64,000 nucleotides of DNA from Apopatocola sp963618015 (GCA_963618015.1 CAVEQS010000002.1:59727-123726); one strand, 5' to 3'; counted from the stretch's first letter, positions 42,844 to 52,550 are shown. The notes: generated by a model from the letters alone, not told the origin. Numbers and translations are program-made.

Positions 42844-42846
42844 GAC

Positions 42847-42897
42847 AAATCTCTCCCCCAGACAGCAGCGCAAAGCCGCTGTCTGGGGGAGAGATTT
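42847..42897. terminator. bidirectional terminator, 20-bp stem
   Basis: Perfect stem AAATCTCTCCCCCAGACAGC (42847-42866) with 42878-42897, 11-nt loop, between convergent genes. Confidence 0.88.
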
Positions 42898-42908
42898 CGT
42901 TTCTTTTT

Positions 42909-43730
42909 TTATCTTTTTGTCTGCGTAACGGCAAAGTCTGCGCCCGCCCACACAACGCTTACCGTTCCGCCGTCGGTGCGGAAAACCTCCGTTCCCGCCG
43001 CGGCGAGCGCCGCGAGGAGCTTATTTTCGATTTCCTCCGCCGGGGAGACCGTCGCCACGGCATAGCGCGGCGTCGTCTGCGCGATGAGCTTCAAAAGCGG
43101 CTTGTTGCTGTCCCCGTGGTGCGGGAGCTTGATGAGCTCATAGCTCTCGAGCGCGACGTCAAGCAGCTCGTTCAGGCGGTTTTTCTTTGCGTCGCCGGGG
43201 AGCAGAAAGCTTTTGCCCTGCCATGTGATGGTCGTGATGAGAGAGTTATTATTATCGTCGCCATAATCGATATCGGGCGGGTCGACCGTGACCGAGCCGT
43301 TTTCCGTTTCGATCGTGAGATCCTCCGTCAAGCGGAGGAAAGGCGTGCCGCGCTCCTCCGCGGCGCGCTCAAGCAGCGTGAGATACATGGACTCCTCCTC
43401 ATAGTCCGCTCCGATGATCTGCTCCACCGGGTAGGCGCGCACGAGCGCTGCCGCGGAGCCAATGTGATCCTTGTCGTAATGGCTGAGGATAAGATAGTCA
43501 ATGCGCTGCACGCCGTGGCGCTCGAGGGCGGCGCAGATGGCGTCAAAGTCGTCCTCGTCGGCGGCGTCGTTCACAACGGTGACGCCGTCCATGCAGACGA
43601 TGATGCAGTCGGATTTTCCGGTATTGAGAATATCCAGCGAGAAAGTGCTGTTATCCTGTACACCGGCGCCGCACGCGCCGAGCGAGAGCAGCGCACAAAG
43701 CGCCAGAAGCGCGGCAAGGCATCGTTTCAT
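42909..43730 (-). CDS. ComEC/Rec2-like metallo-hydrolase lipoprotein
   Basis: 273 residues. Lipobox LLSLGAC, then an MBL domain with SHYDKDHIGS in place of HxHxDH and LPHHGDSNK later, as in the hydrolase half of ComEC and its stand-alone relatives. Surface-attached. Possible nuclease or phosphoesterase; no membrane channel domain is present, so it is not ComEC itself. Confidence 0.82.
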   Translation of the reverse strand: MKRCLAALLALCALLSLGACGAGVQDNSTFSLDILNTGKSDCIIVCMDGVTVVNDAADEDDFDAICAALERHGVQRIDYLILSHYDKDHIGSAAALVRAYPVEQIIGADYEEESMYLTLLERAAEERGTPFLRLTEDLTIETENGSVTVDPPDIDYGDDNNNSLITTITWQGKSFLLPGDAKKNRLNELLDVALESYELIKLPHHGDSNKPLLKLIAQTTPRYAVATVSPAEEIENKLLAALAAAGTEVFRTDGGTVSVVWAGADFAVTQTKR

Positions 43731-43767
43731 GGGAAGCAGTCTCCTTTCGTCAAACCGGAAAACGCGG

Positions 43768-43796
43768 TTTACTTTTCCCGCAGCCGGAAGTATAAT
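43768..43796 (+). promoter_or_regulatory. promoter of ElaA-like gene
   Basis: TTTACT, 17 nt, TATAAT; leader of about 32 nt. Confidence 0.65.
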
Positions 43797-43834
43797 CTGA
43801 AATATAATATAAAAACTTTTTCGGAGGAAGCACC

Positions 43835-44281
43835 ATGGAGCTTGTCGTAAAACACTATTCCGAACTGTCGGCGGACGAGCTGTACGACATATTGCACGTG
43901 CGCGTGCTGGTCTTTGTCGTGGAGCAGAAATGCCCTTATGAGGAGGTAGACGGGCGCGACAAGCAGGCGTACCATGTGTTTCTGCGCGACGAGACCGGCA
44001 TCAAGGCATATCTCCGCGTGCTCGACCGGGGCGTGTCGTTTAAAGAGGTATCCATCGGCCGCGTGCTGACGACTGAGCGCGGCTGCGGCTACGGCCACAA
44101 GATCCTCGACGCCGGCATCGCCGCAGCGCGGGAAAAGTACGGTGCCGAAGCCATCCGCATTGAGGCGCAGACCTATGCGCGCAAGCTCTATGAAGATCAC
44201 GGCTTCCGGCAGGACGGAGAGGAATTTCTGGAGGACGACATCCCCCACATCCCCATGATCTGGCACACGCCGAACAACTGA
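43835..44281 (+). CDS. ElaA-family GNAT acetyltransferase
   Basis: 148 residues. ElaA hallmarks: ELYDILHVRVLVFVVEQKCPYEEVD near the start, acetyl-CoA region IGRVLT then RGCGYGHKIL, and YEDHGFRQDGEEFLEDDIPHIPM at the end. GGAGGA precedes the ATG. Substrate of the family is not established to my knowledge. Confidence 0.9.
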   Translation: MELVVKHYSELSADELYDILHVRVLVFVVEQKCPYEEVDGRDKQAYHVFLRDETGIKAYLRVLDRGVSFKEVSIGRVLTTERGCGYGHKILDAGIAAAREKYGAEAIRIEAQTYARKLYEDHGFRQDGEEFLEDDIPHIPMIWHTPNN

Positions 44282-44296
44282 CCCATGATCTACAAT

Positions 44297-44337
44297 GTAT
44301 CCCCGGAGAGACCGCGCAGCGGTTCCTCCGGGGATAC
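44297..44337. terminator. bidirectional terminator
   Basis: Perfect 12-bp outer stem GTATCCCCGGAG with an inner GC-rich imperfect stem, between convergent ElaA and MFS genes. Confidence 0.75.
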
Positions 44338-44339
44338 GT

Positions 44340-45599
44340 TTATTTCGCCGTCTCCGCCGGTTCGGCGACGTTTTCCTCGTACAGGCGCGGATAGCGCGCC
44401 CGGTCGCGGAAAATGAGCCAGACGGACAGCAGGATGGAGATCGTGAGCGCACCGATCGTCATGCCCCAGGCCGCCGTTGAGCCGTAAGCGTCGTAGGCCT
44501 TGCCTTCGGCGATGTTGAAAATGCCGCGCAGGATGGTATATGCCACGCCGGATACGCTGTTGATCCGTCCGCGGTGCGAGGCCGGGGTACGCGCGGAGAG
44601 ATACGGCCCGTCGGCAATGGTGTTGATGATCTCGCCCCAGGTGAAAATGAGCATGGCGGCATAGTACATCGGGATCGTGCCGAGGAACGTGAGAAACAGG
44701 ATATACCCCACCAGAAACAGCAGCTTTCCGGTCAGGAGCTTCTTTGTGTCGATCATGCGGCGGCAGAGGCGAGTGATGAACGGAGTGAACAAAACGACAA
44801 CGATGCAGTTGAGGCTTGACACCGTACCGTAGATCACGGCGCCGTTCTCGCCGTGGATGCGGCCGAGATCCAGCGGCATGAGATAGCCGTACTGGTCGTA
44901 AGCCGCGCTGCACAGCGCGGACACGGCCAGATACAGCAGGATCGTCGGATTCTGGCGGAGGATCGCAAAAATACTCTCCCCGTCCCGTGCGCGCTGGTAC
45001 TCCGCGCGGCTGCCGGTCTGCTCCACGGGCGTGATGTCCCGAACGAAGAACCAGATGAGGATCGTCGAGCAGCCGATGGCGACGCCGCTGATGATGAACG
45101 CGAGCCAGAGATAGTCCTTGAACAGCAGGCCGCTGAGCGTCGGCGAGAGGACAAGGCCGAGATTGGCGCCCCAGTACTGGAGCGAATAGGCCTTGTCGCG
45201 CTCCTCGAGCGGCGTGATATCGGCAATAATGGCATTGTATGCCGGGCCCTCGATGGTCTGGAAAAGGCTGGCAATAAACATAAGCACGATCGTCCCCATG
45301 CCAAGCGGGACGCATCCGCAGAGTATGTAGCATACCACGGAAACAATGTCGCCGACGATGATGATATTCTTTTTGTTGAGCCGGTCGGCAAGCTTTCCGC
45401 CGAAAAGTGTGGCCGGCATCATCAAAATGCCGAACACCGCCGTCAGTATGGCAATGTTCCCGGCGCTCATGCCGAGCTTCTGGTTGAGGATCATCGTGAG
45501 CATGGGCCAGACCATCGAGCCCATGTTCGTCACGATCCGCCCGAAGAAGAGAACATAGTTCTCCCGGCGGAGTCCCCGATACTGTGAAAAGAAGTGCAT
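44340..45599 (-). CDS. MFS transporter
   Basis: 419 residues, 12 predicted helices. Between helices 2 and 3 the MFS motif reads GGKLADRLNKKN. A cytoplasmic loop near the middle (EQTGSRAEYQRARDGE) divides two six-helix halves. Resembles DHA1-type drug or sugar exporters; substrate unknown. GAGGG precedes the ATG. Confidence 0.9.
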   Translation of the reverse strand: MHFFSQYRGLRRENYVLFFGRIVTNMGSMVWPMLTMILNQKLGMSAGNIAILTAVFGILMMPATLFGGKLADRLNKKNIIIVGDIVSVVCYILCGCVPLGMGTIVLMFIASLFQTIEGPAYNAIIADITPLEERDKAYSLQYWGANLGLVLSPTLSGLLFKDYLWLAFIISGVAIGCSTILIWFFVRDITPVEQTGSRAEYQRARDGESIFAILRQNPTILLYLAVSALCSAAYDQYGYLMPLDLGRIHGENGAVIYGTVSSLNCIVVVLFTPFITRLCRRMIDTKKLLTGKLLFLVGYILFLTFLGTIPMYYAAMLIFTWGEIINTIADGPYLSARTPASHRGRINSVSGVAYTILRGIFNIAEGKAYDAYGSTAAWGMTIGALTISILLSVWLIFRDRARYPRLYEENVAEPAETAK

Positions 45600-45656
45600 A
45601 AATGTTTTCCCTCGTAATTCTCCCTAATTTTCTCTTTTTGCTATACCGCTGTGCCG

Positions 45657-46805
45657 CTATTTGCTCAAAAGCCGCGCGACGAACGAGCGCTGCGCGCGCA
45701 TCGCCCCCGAGGGGCAGAATTCCTGGCAGCAGAAGCACCGGACGCATTTTTTCCGGTCGATCACGGCACGCTTGTTCACGATCGTGATCGCGCCCGCCGG
45801 GCAGAGCCGCGCGCAATGGCCGCAGCCGGTGCAGCCCTCGCCGAGCGCCGGACGCGAGCGAAGCAGCACGGCGATGCATTTTTTTACGATTTTCCGAAAC
45901 GGCTTATCCTCCGGGTTCGGCGCAAACCAGCTGCACGTGGCACCGGAGCGAACAAAATCGTTCACGCGGTAGGCCGCGGCATCCTTCACGCCAAGCGGCG
46001 CGCCATCTTCGGAAAGAAGCCCCCGCTGCTTGGCCGCGGTGAGATACGGCAGTTCCTTCTCCTCCAACCCGAGCATCCACGCGCACAGCCGGTCGAGCTC
46101 GTAGGAGCTCGTCGAGGCCAGGAGCGCGCCCATGTGCCGGGGCGTCCCCTGTGTGGGGCCGTTGCCCTCCATAATGTCCACAGCGTCGCACAAGCAGAGC
46201 ACCGGGCGGACATATTCGTTGAGGTCCACGAGCATGTTGGCAAACGCCATCGGATCGGGATAGCGGAAATGGTATTCGCTCTTCACCGTGCCGGGAATGA
46301 CGCCGTAAAGGTTCTTCACCGCCGCCGTCATACCCATAAGCCCGTGCGCCTTCAACTTGGAGAAGTTGATGACGGCGTCGCATTTTTCGAGCCACGCGGT
46401 ATATTCAAAGCTCTTGACCGTGACGGCGTCCGGAAACTCTATGTTATGGTGTGAAAAATCCCGGTTCAGCTCGCCCCCGGCGGTCTCGCAGAGCGCGTAA
46501 TTGCCGAGCGAGTAGACGCGGTTCAGCACCACGGCGGTGAACGGCTCGCCGGGGCTGTCGCCGAGAACGACCTCCGCGCCCCGCTCGCGCAGAATGCGCG
46601 TGAGCTCCGCGGCCATGACCGGATGGGTCGTCGCCGCCTGCTCCGGCTTTCTCGCGGCGCAGAGATTGAGCTTTATGCCGATGCGCATGCCGGGCTTCAC
46701 CCAGTCAAGCCCGCCGACGGCGTCCAGCGCCGCGAGGAGCGCGGTGCGCACCGTTTCCGGCGCGTAGTCCCCGCAGGGGATGATGGAAAGTTTCGGTTCC
46801 GGCAT
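45657..46805 (-). CDS. DUF362 protein with two [4Fe-4S] clusters
   Basis: 382 residues. DUF362 domain (about 30-270: VKPGMRIGIKLNLCAA, VINFSKLKAHGLMGMTAAVKNLYG) followed by a ferredoxin module with CTGCGHCARLCPAGAI and CVRCFCCQEFCPSGAM (about 325-370). Such proteins are thought to be iron-sulfur carriers or electron-transfer proteins in anaerobes. GCAGGAGG precedes the ATG. Lies 196 nt from the divergent hydrogenase operon. Confidence 0.92.
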   Translation of the reverse strand: MPEPKLSIIPCGDYAPETVRTALLAALDAVGGLDWVKPGMRIGIKLNLCAARKPEQAATTHPVMAAELTRILRERGAEVVLGDSPGEPFTAVVLNRVYSLGNYALCETAGGELNRDFSHHNIEFPDAVTVKSFEYTAWLEKCDAVINFSKLKAHGLMGMTAAVKNLYGVIPGTVKSEYHFRYPDPMAFANMLVDLNEYVRPVLCLCDAVDIMEGNGPTQGTPRHMGALLASTSSYELDRLCAWMLGLEEKELPYLTAAKQRGLLSEDGAPLGVKDAAAYRVNDFVRSGATCSWFAPNPEDKPFRKIVKKCIAVLLRSRPALGEGCTGCGHCARLCPAGAITIVNKRAVIDRKKCVRCFCCQEFCPSGAMRAQRSFVARLLSK

Positions 46806-46910
46806 GGCTTGCCTCCTGCTTTACAGTCTAATTTTATATTATAGCACGTTCGGTTCTCTGGCGCAACGAAAGAATATGTGTAAAAAATCTGTCATTGTTT
46901 GAAAAATAGG

Positions 46911-46939
46911 TTGATAACCGAACAGATATATGATATGCT
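46911..46939 (+). promoter_or_regulatory. hydrogenase operon promoter
   Basis: TTGATA, 17 nt, TATGCT; leader about 55 nt. A loose Rex-like half-palindrome (TTTGTGC, then GTGTCA) follows at about 46955-46974 but is too weak to call. Confidence 0.65.
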
Positions 46940-47001
46940 TATCGAGATAGTGTTTTTGTGCGAAAAAGTGTCATCTAATCAACAAAAGGGGAGCAATCGT
47001 T

Positions 47002-47484
47002 ATGTTATTTGATGGAGATTTCACTCTGACCGATCAGATCGTGGACAACCACGACTGCAAGCGAGAAAATCTGATCGGCATGATGCAGGATGTGCAGGAG
47101 CATTACAAGTACCTGCCGCCGGAGGTGCTGGTGCATCTCGCGGGCAGGCTGCACATCAGTCCGGGCAAGGTGTACAGCGTGGCGACGTTCTACGACCGCT
47201 TCTCGCTGGAAGCCAAGGGCAAGTACATTCTGCGTGTGTGCGACGGTACCGCCTGCCACGTGCGCAAGTCGCAGCCCATTCTGGAAGCGCTCGAGGAGCA
47301 TCTCGGGCTGAACGAGAAAAAGGTGACGAGCAGCGACATGCTCTTCACGCTGGAGACCGTCGCGTGTCTCGGCGCATGCGGTCTCGCACCGGTTCTCACC
47401 GTGAACGGTGAAGTCCACGCGAAAATGACGCCGGAGAAGGCGATCGCGCTCGTGGAGAGCATCCGGAAGGAGGAATCGAAATGA
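47002..47484 (+). CDS. hydC: NADH-dependent hydrogenase subunit, NuoE-like (HydC)
   Basis: 160 residues, thioredoxin-like [2Fe-2S] protein: CDGTACH and CLGACGLAP supply the four cysteines. The helical N terminus (MMQDVQEHYKYLPPEVL) is typical of NuoE/HndA. It passes electrons between the flavoprotein and the hydrogenase. GGGGAG site; overlaps hydB by 4 nt. Confidence 0.94.
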   Translation: MLFDGDFTLTDQIVDNHDCKRENLIGMMQDVQEHYKYLPPEVLVHLAGRLHISPGKVYSVATFYDRFSLEAKGKYILRVCDGTACHVRKSQPILEALEEHLGLNEKKVTSSDMLFTLETVACLGACGLAPVLTVNGEVHAKMTPEKAIALVESIRKEESK

Positions 47485-49352
47485 TCCGACGCACAAAGCT
47501 TACGTTTGAGGCCCAGCGCTGGAAAGCGGAAGAAGCGCTTGCGCGCGAGGGCGTTTCGATCATGGTATGCGCCGGTACGGGCTGCATTGCCGGCGGCTCT
47601 CTGGAGGTTTACGAGGAGCTGCGCCGCATCTGCGAGGAAAAGGGTCTTGCTGTCTCCGTGAGCTTTTCCGAGCACGCGGATGACGCCATCCATCTCAAGA
47701 AGACCGGCTGCCACGGCTTCTGCGAAATCGGCCCGCTCGTCAACATCATGCCGCAGGACATTTTCTATACCCACGTCAAGCCCTCCGACTGCGCCGAGAT
47801 CGTGGAAAAGACGATCATGAACGGCCAGATCATTAAGCGCCTGCTCTACAAGATGAACGGCAAGAGCTACGCCACGCAGGAGGAAGTCCCCTTCTATAAT
47901 AAGCAGCACCGCATCGTTCTCGAGCGCTGCGGCCACATGGACGCCGAGAGCATCTGGGAATATATCGCCCGCGGCGGCTACAAGGCGTTTGAAAAGGCGC
48001 TCTTCGATCTGACCGATGAGCAGATCTGCATCGAAATGCTCACCTCCGGCCTGCGCGGACGCGGCGGCGGCGGCTTCCCCACCGGCAAGAAGTGGGACAG
48101 CGTGCGCCGTCAGCCGCAGGGCGAAAAATACGTCGTCTGCAACGGCGACGAGGGCGACCCCGGCGCATTCATGGACCGCTCCATCATGGAGGGCAACCCC
48201 CACTCGGTCATCGAGGGCATGATGATCGCGGCGATCGCCGTCGGCGCGCAGAAGGGATATATCTACGTGCGCGCGGAATACCCGCTCGCGGTCGAGCGGC
48301 TGCAGACCGCCATCGATCAGGCACGCGAGGTCGGTCTGCTCGGCGAGAACATTTTCGGCACGGAGTTTTCCTTTGACATCCGCATCAACCGCGGCGCGGG
48401 CGCGTTCGTCTGCGGCGAGGGCAGCGCGCTGACCGCGTCCATCGAGGGCAACCGCGGCATGCCGCGCACCAAGCCCCCGCGCACCGTGGAAAAGGGTCTC
48501 TGGGCAAAGCCCACAGTGCTCAATAACGTGGAGACCTTCGCCGCTGTGCCGCTCATCATTGAGCACGGCGCGGCCTGGTTCCGGCAGGTCGGCACCGCCG
48601 GTTCACCCGGCACGAAGGCGTTTGCGCTCACCGGCAACGTCGTAAACACCGGCCTTATCGAGGTACCCATGGGTACAACGCTCCGCGAGATCATTTTCGA
48701 TATCGGCGGCGGCATCAAAGACGGCAAGAAGTTCAAGGCCGTGCAGATCGGCGGGCCGAGCGGCGGCTGTCTCACGGAGGAGCATCTTGATCTCCCGCTC
48801 GACTACGACTCGCTCAAGCACGTCGGCGCGATCATGGGCTCCGGCGGTCTCGTCGTCATGGATGAAGACACCTGCATGGCCGAGGTCGCCCGCTTCTTTA
48901 TGAAATTTACGCAGAAGGAATCCTGCGGCAAATGCATCCCCTGCCGCGAGGGAACGAAGCGCATGCTTGAAGCGCTCGAGCGTATCGTCGGCAACGAGGG
49001 CTGCGAGGAGGATATCGAGCTTCTTGAGGATCTCTCCGACACGATCTCCCACACCGCGCTCTGCGGTCTGGGACAGAGCGCGTGCAAGCCCGTGCAGTCT
49101 ACGCTGCGCTACTTCCGCCAGGACTACGAGCGCCACGTGCGCGACAAGTTCTGCCCGCTCTGCAACGGCAAGCCCAAGGTATTGCAGATCGACCCGGAAA
49201 AGTGCAAGGGGTGCAGCCTCTGTGCGCGCAACTGTCCGGTGGAAGCGATCACCGGCGAGGTCAAAAAGCCGTTCGTGATCGACACGGAAAAATGCATCCG
49301 CTGCAACGCCTGCGTCAAGAACTGCAAGTTCGGCGCGATTCGGGAGGTGTAA
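47481..49352 (+). CDS. hydB: NADH-dependent hydrogenase flavoprotein subunit, NuoF-like (HydB)
   Basis: 623 residues. N-terminal thioredoxin-like [2Fe-2S] domain (CAGTGC, CHGFCEIGP), then NADH/FMN-binding core (GRGGGGFPTGKKW; CNGDEGDPGAFMDRS), the SLBB region, the [4Fe-4S] helical domain (SCGKCIPCREG), and C-terminal 2x[4Fe-4S] (CKGCSLCARNCP; CIRCNACVKNC). This arrangement is that of HydB/HndC in electron-bifurcating hydrogenases, which couple NADH and reduced ferredoxin oxidation to H2 evolution. Confidence 0.95.
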   Translation: MIRRTKLTFEAQRWKAEEALAREGVSIMVCAGTGCIAGGSLEVYEELRRICEEKGLAVSVSFSEHADDAIHLKKTGCHGFCEIGPLVNIMPQDIFYTHVKPSDCAEIVEKTIMNGQIIKRLLYKMNGKSYATQEEVPFYNKQHRIVLERCGHMDAESIWEYIARGGYKAFEKALFDLTDEQICIEMLTSGLRGRGGGGFPTGKKWDSVRRQPQGEKYVVCNGDEGDPGAFMDRSIMEGNPHSVIEGMMIAAIAVGAQKGYIYVRAEYPLAVERLQTAIDQAREVGLLGENIFGTEFSFDIRINRGAGAFVCGEGSALTASIEGNRGMPRTKPPRTVEKGLWAKPTVLNNVETFAAVPLIIEHGAAWFRQVGTAGSPGTKAFALTGNVVNTGLIEVPMGTTLREIIFDIGGGIKDGKKFKAVQIGGPSGGCLTEEHLDLPLDYDSLKHVGAIMGSGGLVVMDEDTCMAEVARFFMKFTQKESCGKCIPCREGTKRMLEALERIVGNEGCEEDIELLEDLSDTISHTALCGLGQSACKPVQSTLRYFRQDYERHVRDKFCPLCNGKPKVLQIDPEKCKGCSLCARNCPVEAITGEVKKPFVIDTEKCIRCNACVKNCKFGAIREV

Positions 49353-49356
49353 AGAT

Positions 49357-51054
49357 ATGGCAAAGGGAATCATGTATATCAATGGCCAGCGCGTCGCGTT
49401 CGACGGGGAGAAAAACGTTCTCGCCGTCATCCGCAAGGCGGGCATCAACATGCCGACGCTCTGCTACTACTCCGATCTCTCCGTTTACGGCGCGTGCCGT
49501 ATGTGCGTCGTGGAGGACGACAAGGGCCGCATCGACGCCTCCTGCTCCATGGAGCCGCGCGACGGGCTCTCCATTCAGACGAACACCGCCCGGCTGCTCA
49601 AATACCGCCGGATGATCATTGAGCTTCTGCTCGCCTCCCATGACCGCGACTGCACGGTGTGCGAAAAGTCCAGCGCGTGCGAGCTGCGGCGGCTGGCGCT
49701 CCGCTTCGGCGTGCGGCGCGTCCGGTTTGAGGACACCCGCGAGCAGCTCCCGCTCGACACCTCCAGCCCCTCGGTCGTGCGCGACCCGAACAAGTGCATC
49801 CTCTGCGGCGACTGCGTGCGCACGTGCGAGGAAATTCAGGGCATGAACATCATCGACTTCACGCACCGCAGCGCCGATCTGCGCGTGATGCCGGCGTTTG
49901 ACCAGAAGCTCGCTGAGACCGACTGCATCGGCTGCGGCCAGTGCGCCGCCGTGTGCCCCACCGCCGCGATCACCGTGTATAACGACATTGGCCGCGTGTG
50001 GCGTGCGCTGCACGACAAAAATAAGCGCGTTGTCTTCCAGATCGCCCCGGCGGTGCGCGTCGCCATCGGCGAGGCGTTCGGTCTGCGCGCCGGTGACAAC
50101 GCCATGGGCAAAATGGTCGCGGCGCTCCGCCTCATGGGTGCGGCGGAGGTGTTCGACACCTCGTTCGCCGCCGACCTCACCACGGTCGTCGAGGCGAAGG
50201 AGTTTATGGATCGTCTCAAAAACGGCGGCACGTTCCCGATGTTCACTTCCTGCTGCCCGGCGTGGGTCAAGTATGTCGAGTATCAGCGTCCCGAGCTTCT
50301 CCGCCACATCTCCTCCTGCAAATCCCCGATGGAGATGTTCGCCGCTGTGCTGCGCGACCATTACGAAAAGAACAGCGACGGCCGCGAGGTCTACCACGTC
50401 GCCATCATGCCCTGCACCGCAAAAAAGGGTGAGGCGAAGCGCGAGGAGTTCACCCACAACGGCAAGCCCGATGTGGACGCCGTGCTCACGACGATCGAGC
50501 TCATCAACATGATCAAGGAAAGCGGCATCGACTTTGCCAATCTCGAAGACGAGGCCGTGGATATGCCCTTCGGTATCACGACCGGCTCCGGCGTCATCTT
50601 CGGCGCGACCGGCGGCGTGGCGGAAGCGGTAGCGCGCTGCTGCTGCCCGGACAAGACCAAAAATGCGGCGATGGCCATCGAGTATTCCGGTCTTCGCGGC
50701 GTGGACGGCGTTCGCGTGGCGAGCATGCTCGTCGGCGAGCGAACGATCCGCATCGCGGTGTGCAACGGTCTTATCAACGCCCAGAAGCTCATCGACGAGA
50801 TTGAGACCGGGCGTGAGTACTTCGATCTCATTGAGGTCATGACCTGCCGCGCCGGCTGCGTCGGCGGCGCGGGTCAGCCGCACGGCCTCACCAAGGACAA
50901 GTACGACCGTGCCGCGGGGCTCTACAACGCCGACAAGACCGCGCTCATCAAGCGCAGCGAGCAGAACCCCGTCATCGAAACACTCCTGCGCGACATCGGC
51001 GAGCGCGAGCACGAGCTGCTGCATGTCCACTACAAGGGACGCGATATTCTTTAA
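49357..51054 (+). CDS. hydA: [FeFe]-hydrogenase catalytic subunit (HydA, group A3-like)
   Basis: 565 residues. [2Fe-2S] ferredoxin domain (1-78), His-Cys [4Fe-4S] (HDRDCTVCEKSSACELR), 2x[4Fe-4S] (CILCGDCVRTC; CIGCGQCAAVC), then the H-cluster domain: L1 TSCCPAW, L2 MPCTAKKGE, L3 EVMTCRAGCVGGAGQP. The four H-cluster cysteines are intact; L3 differs from the usual ACxGGCxxGGGQP. Ends with LLHVHYKGR. With hydB and hydC it forms the trimeric NAD/ferredoxin enzyme. Confidence 0.96.
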   Translation: MAKGIMYINGQRVAFDGEKNVLAVIRKAGINMPTLCYYSDLSVYGACRMCVVEDDKGRIDASCSMEPRDGLSIQTNTARLLKYRRMIIELLLASHDRDCTVCEKSSACELRRLALRFGVRRVRFEDTREQLPLDTSSPSVVRDPNKCILCGDCVRTCEEIQGMNIIDFTHRSADLRVMPAFDQKLAETDCIGCGQCAAVCPTAAITVYNDIGRVWRALHDKNKRVVFQIAPAVRVAIGEAFGLRAGDNAMGKMVAALRLMGAAEVFDTSFAADLTTVVEAKEFMDRLKNGGTFPMFTSCCPAWVKYVEYQRPELLRHISSCKSPMEMFAAVLRDHYEKNSDGREVYHVAIMPCTAKKGEAKREEFTHNGKPDVDAVLTTIELINMIKESGIDFANLEDEAVDMPFGITTGSGVIFGATGGVAEAVARCCCPDKTKNAAMAIEYSGLRGVDGVRVASMLVGERTIRIAVCNGLINAQKLIDEIETGREYFDLIEVMTCRAGCVGGAGQPHGLTKDKYDRAAGLYNADKTALIKRSEQNPVIETLLRDIGEREHELLHVHYKGRDIL

Positions 51055-51069
51055 CAGTGCATAACGTAA

Positions 51070-51144
51070 ACCGCCCGGAGGCAAGCCCTCCGGGCGGTCA
51101 GTCTGCCGAGAAACTGACGGCGGCGTCTCAAAGGAGACGCCGCC
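51070..51144 (+). terminator. two hairpins after hydA
   Basis: 51070-51098: 12-bp stem ACCGCCCGGAGG. 51119-51144: 11-bp stem GGCGGCGTCTC with AAAG loop, then TTTTCTT. The second also faces the convergent transporter gene. Confidence 0.82.
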
Positions 51145-51165
51145 GCAGCTTTTCTTATTCGATTT

Positions 51166-52494
51166 TCAGAACGCCACATGGCGGAAGAGCGCCACACAGC
51201 AGAGGATCACGGCGAGCGGCACATACACATACCGCCCGACGGCGTACCAGACAGCGCCACGCTCGCGCTGCGCGCCGGTGTTGACGGCGGAGAGCAGCTC
51301 GTCCTTTTTCATCACATAAAACCACGAGACCGCGCCGAGCGTTGCGCCGATGGGAATAATGTAAATGGACACAAGATCCATCCACGGTCCCCACTTGGAG
51401 ATCGTCTCCATGCCGATGCCGAAGCCGAGGCAAATGACGCCGAGCAGCATGAGCACTGCCTTGCGGCTGAGCTTCGGGAATTTGTGCAGCAGCGATTCCG
51501 CTACTGCCTCGAACATATTCTGCAGCGAGCTGACGCCCGCGAAAATCATGGCAACATAGAGAATGATCGCGAACAGCCGCCCGAGCGGGATGTCCTGCAA
51601 AATGGTGGGGAGCGTTACGAAAAGGAGGCTCGGCCCCGCGCCGACGTCCAGCCCGTAGGAGAAGCATGCGGGGATGATGACGAGCGCCGCAACCACGGCG
51701 GCAATCGTATCGAAAAGCGCCGTGTGCTGCGCCACGCCAACAACGTCCTCATCCTTGGAGAGGTACGCGCCGTAAACGATCATGCCGCTGCCCGTGACGG
51801 AAAGGGAGAAAAACGCCTGCCCCATTGCCCAGATCCAGATCATCGGGTCGCGGAGCATCTCCCAGCGCGGCGTGAACATGAACTTGTACCCCTCCGCCGC
51901 GCCCGGCAGAAACGCCACGCGCACCGCGAGGACAACGAAGATGAGGAAAAAAACCGGCATCATGATCCGGTTCGTCTTTTCAATGCTGTGCGCACCGAGG
52001 AAGAGCGTCAGAAGCGTTCCGGCTACAACGATCACATGGTACGGTATTACGGAGTAATCCCGCGAGGAGAAGTCTGAAAACCACGCCGCGGCGTCCGCCG
52101 TCATGAGCGTACCGGCCACGGAATCCACAAGCGCCTTGAGCACGTATGTCACGATAACGGCATACCCGATAGCGATGCAGAGCGAGCCAGCGAGCGGCAG
52201 CCACCCAACCACCGCGCCCGCCTTCCCTGCGCCCTTACCGCGGGTAGACCAGGCGTTTTCATAAGCGCCGAGCGTGCCGGTGGCGGCGCGGCGTCCCATC
52301 GCGAACTCCGCCGGGAGACCGACATAGCTGAAGATCAGCACAAACAGAATATAGATGAGCAGAAAGGCGCCTCCGCCGTTGCTGCCCATTTTGTTCGGAA
52401 AGCCCCAGACGTTCGCCATGCCGACAGCCGAGCCGACCGACGCGAGAATAAAACCCCAGCGGGTCGAAAAGCTCTTTACACTTTTTTTCTTCAT
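51166..52494 (-). CDS. SNF-family sodium-dependent amino acid transporter
   Basis: 442 residues, about 11 helices. The LeuT-like sodium and substrate region reads RWGFILASVGSAVGMANVWGFP. Central WIWAMGQAFFSLSVTGSGMIVYGAY block is typical. Probably imports an amino acid or derivative with Na+. Own promoter upstream. A paralogue lies at 56098. Confidence 0.93.
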   Translation of the reverse strand: MKKKSVKSFSTRWGFILASVGSAVGMANVWGFPNKMGSNGGGAFLLIYILFVLIFSYVGLPAEFAMGRRAATGTLGAYENAWSTRGKGAGKAGAVVGWLPLAGSLCIAIGYAVIVTYVLKALVDSVAGTLMTADAAAWFSDFSSRDYSVIPYHVIVVAGTLLTLFLGAHSIEKTNRIMMPVFFLIFVVLAVRVAFLPGAAEGYKFMFTPRWEMLRDPMIWIWAMGQAFFSLSVTGSGMIVYGAYLSKDEDVVGVAQHTALFDTIAAVVAALVIIPACFSYGLDVGAGPSLLFVTLPTILQDIPLGRLFAIILYVAMIFAGVSSLQNMFEAVAESLLHKFPKLSRKAVLMLLGVICLGFGIGMETISKWGPWMDLVSIYIIPIGATLGAVSWFYVMKKDELLSAVNTGAQRERGAVWYAVGRYVYVPLAVILCCVALFRHVAF

Positions 52495-52550
52495 CGATTC
52501 CCTCTTGACCGGAAAACTTTCCCGTTTTCCATTATTTGAAAAGCTTCATT

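Noticed and set aside
44290..45879. 529-codon minus-strand frame overlapping the MFS and DUF362 genes
   Set aside because: Shifted frame of two real genes on the same strand; Arg/His-rich, no domain.
46950..46980. Rex-like redox operator before hydC
   Set aside because: Only loose agreement (TTTGTGC ... GTGTCA); too weak without a position matrix.
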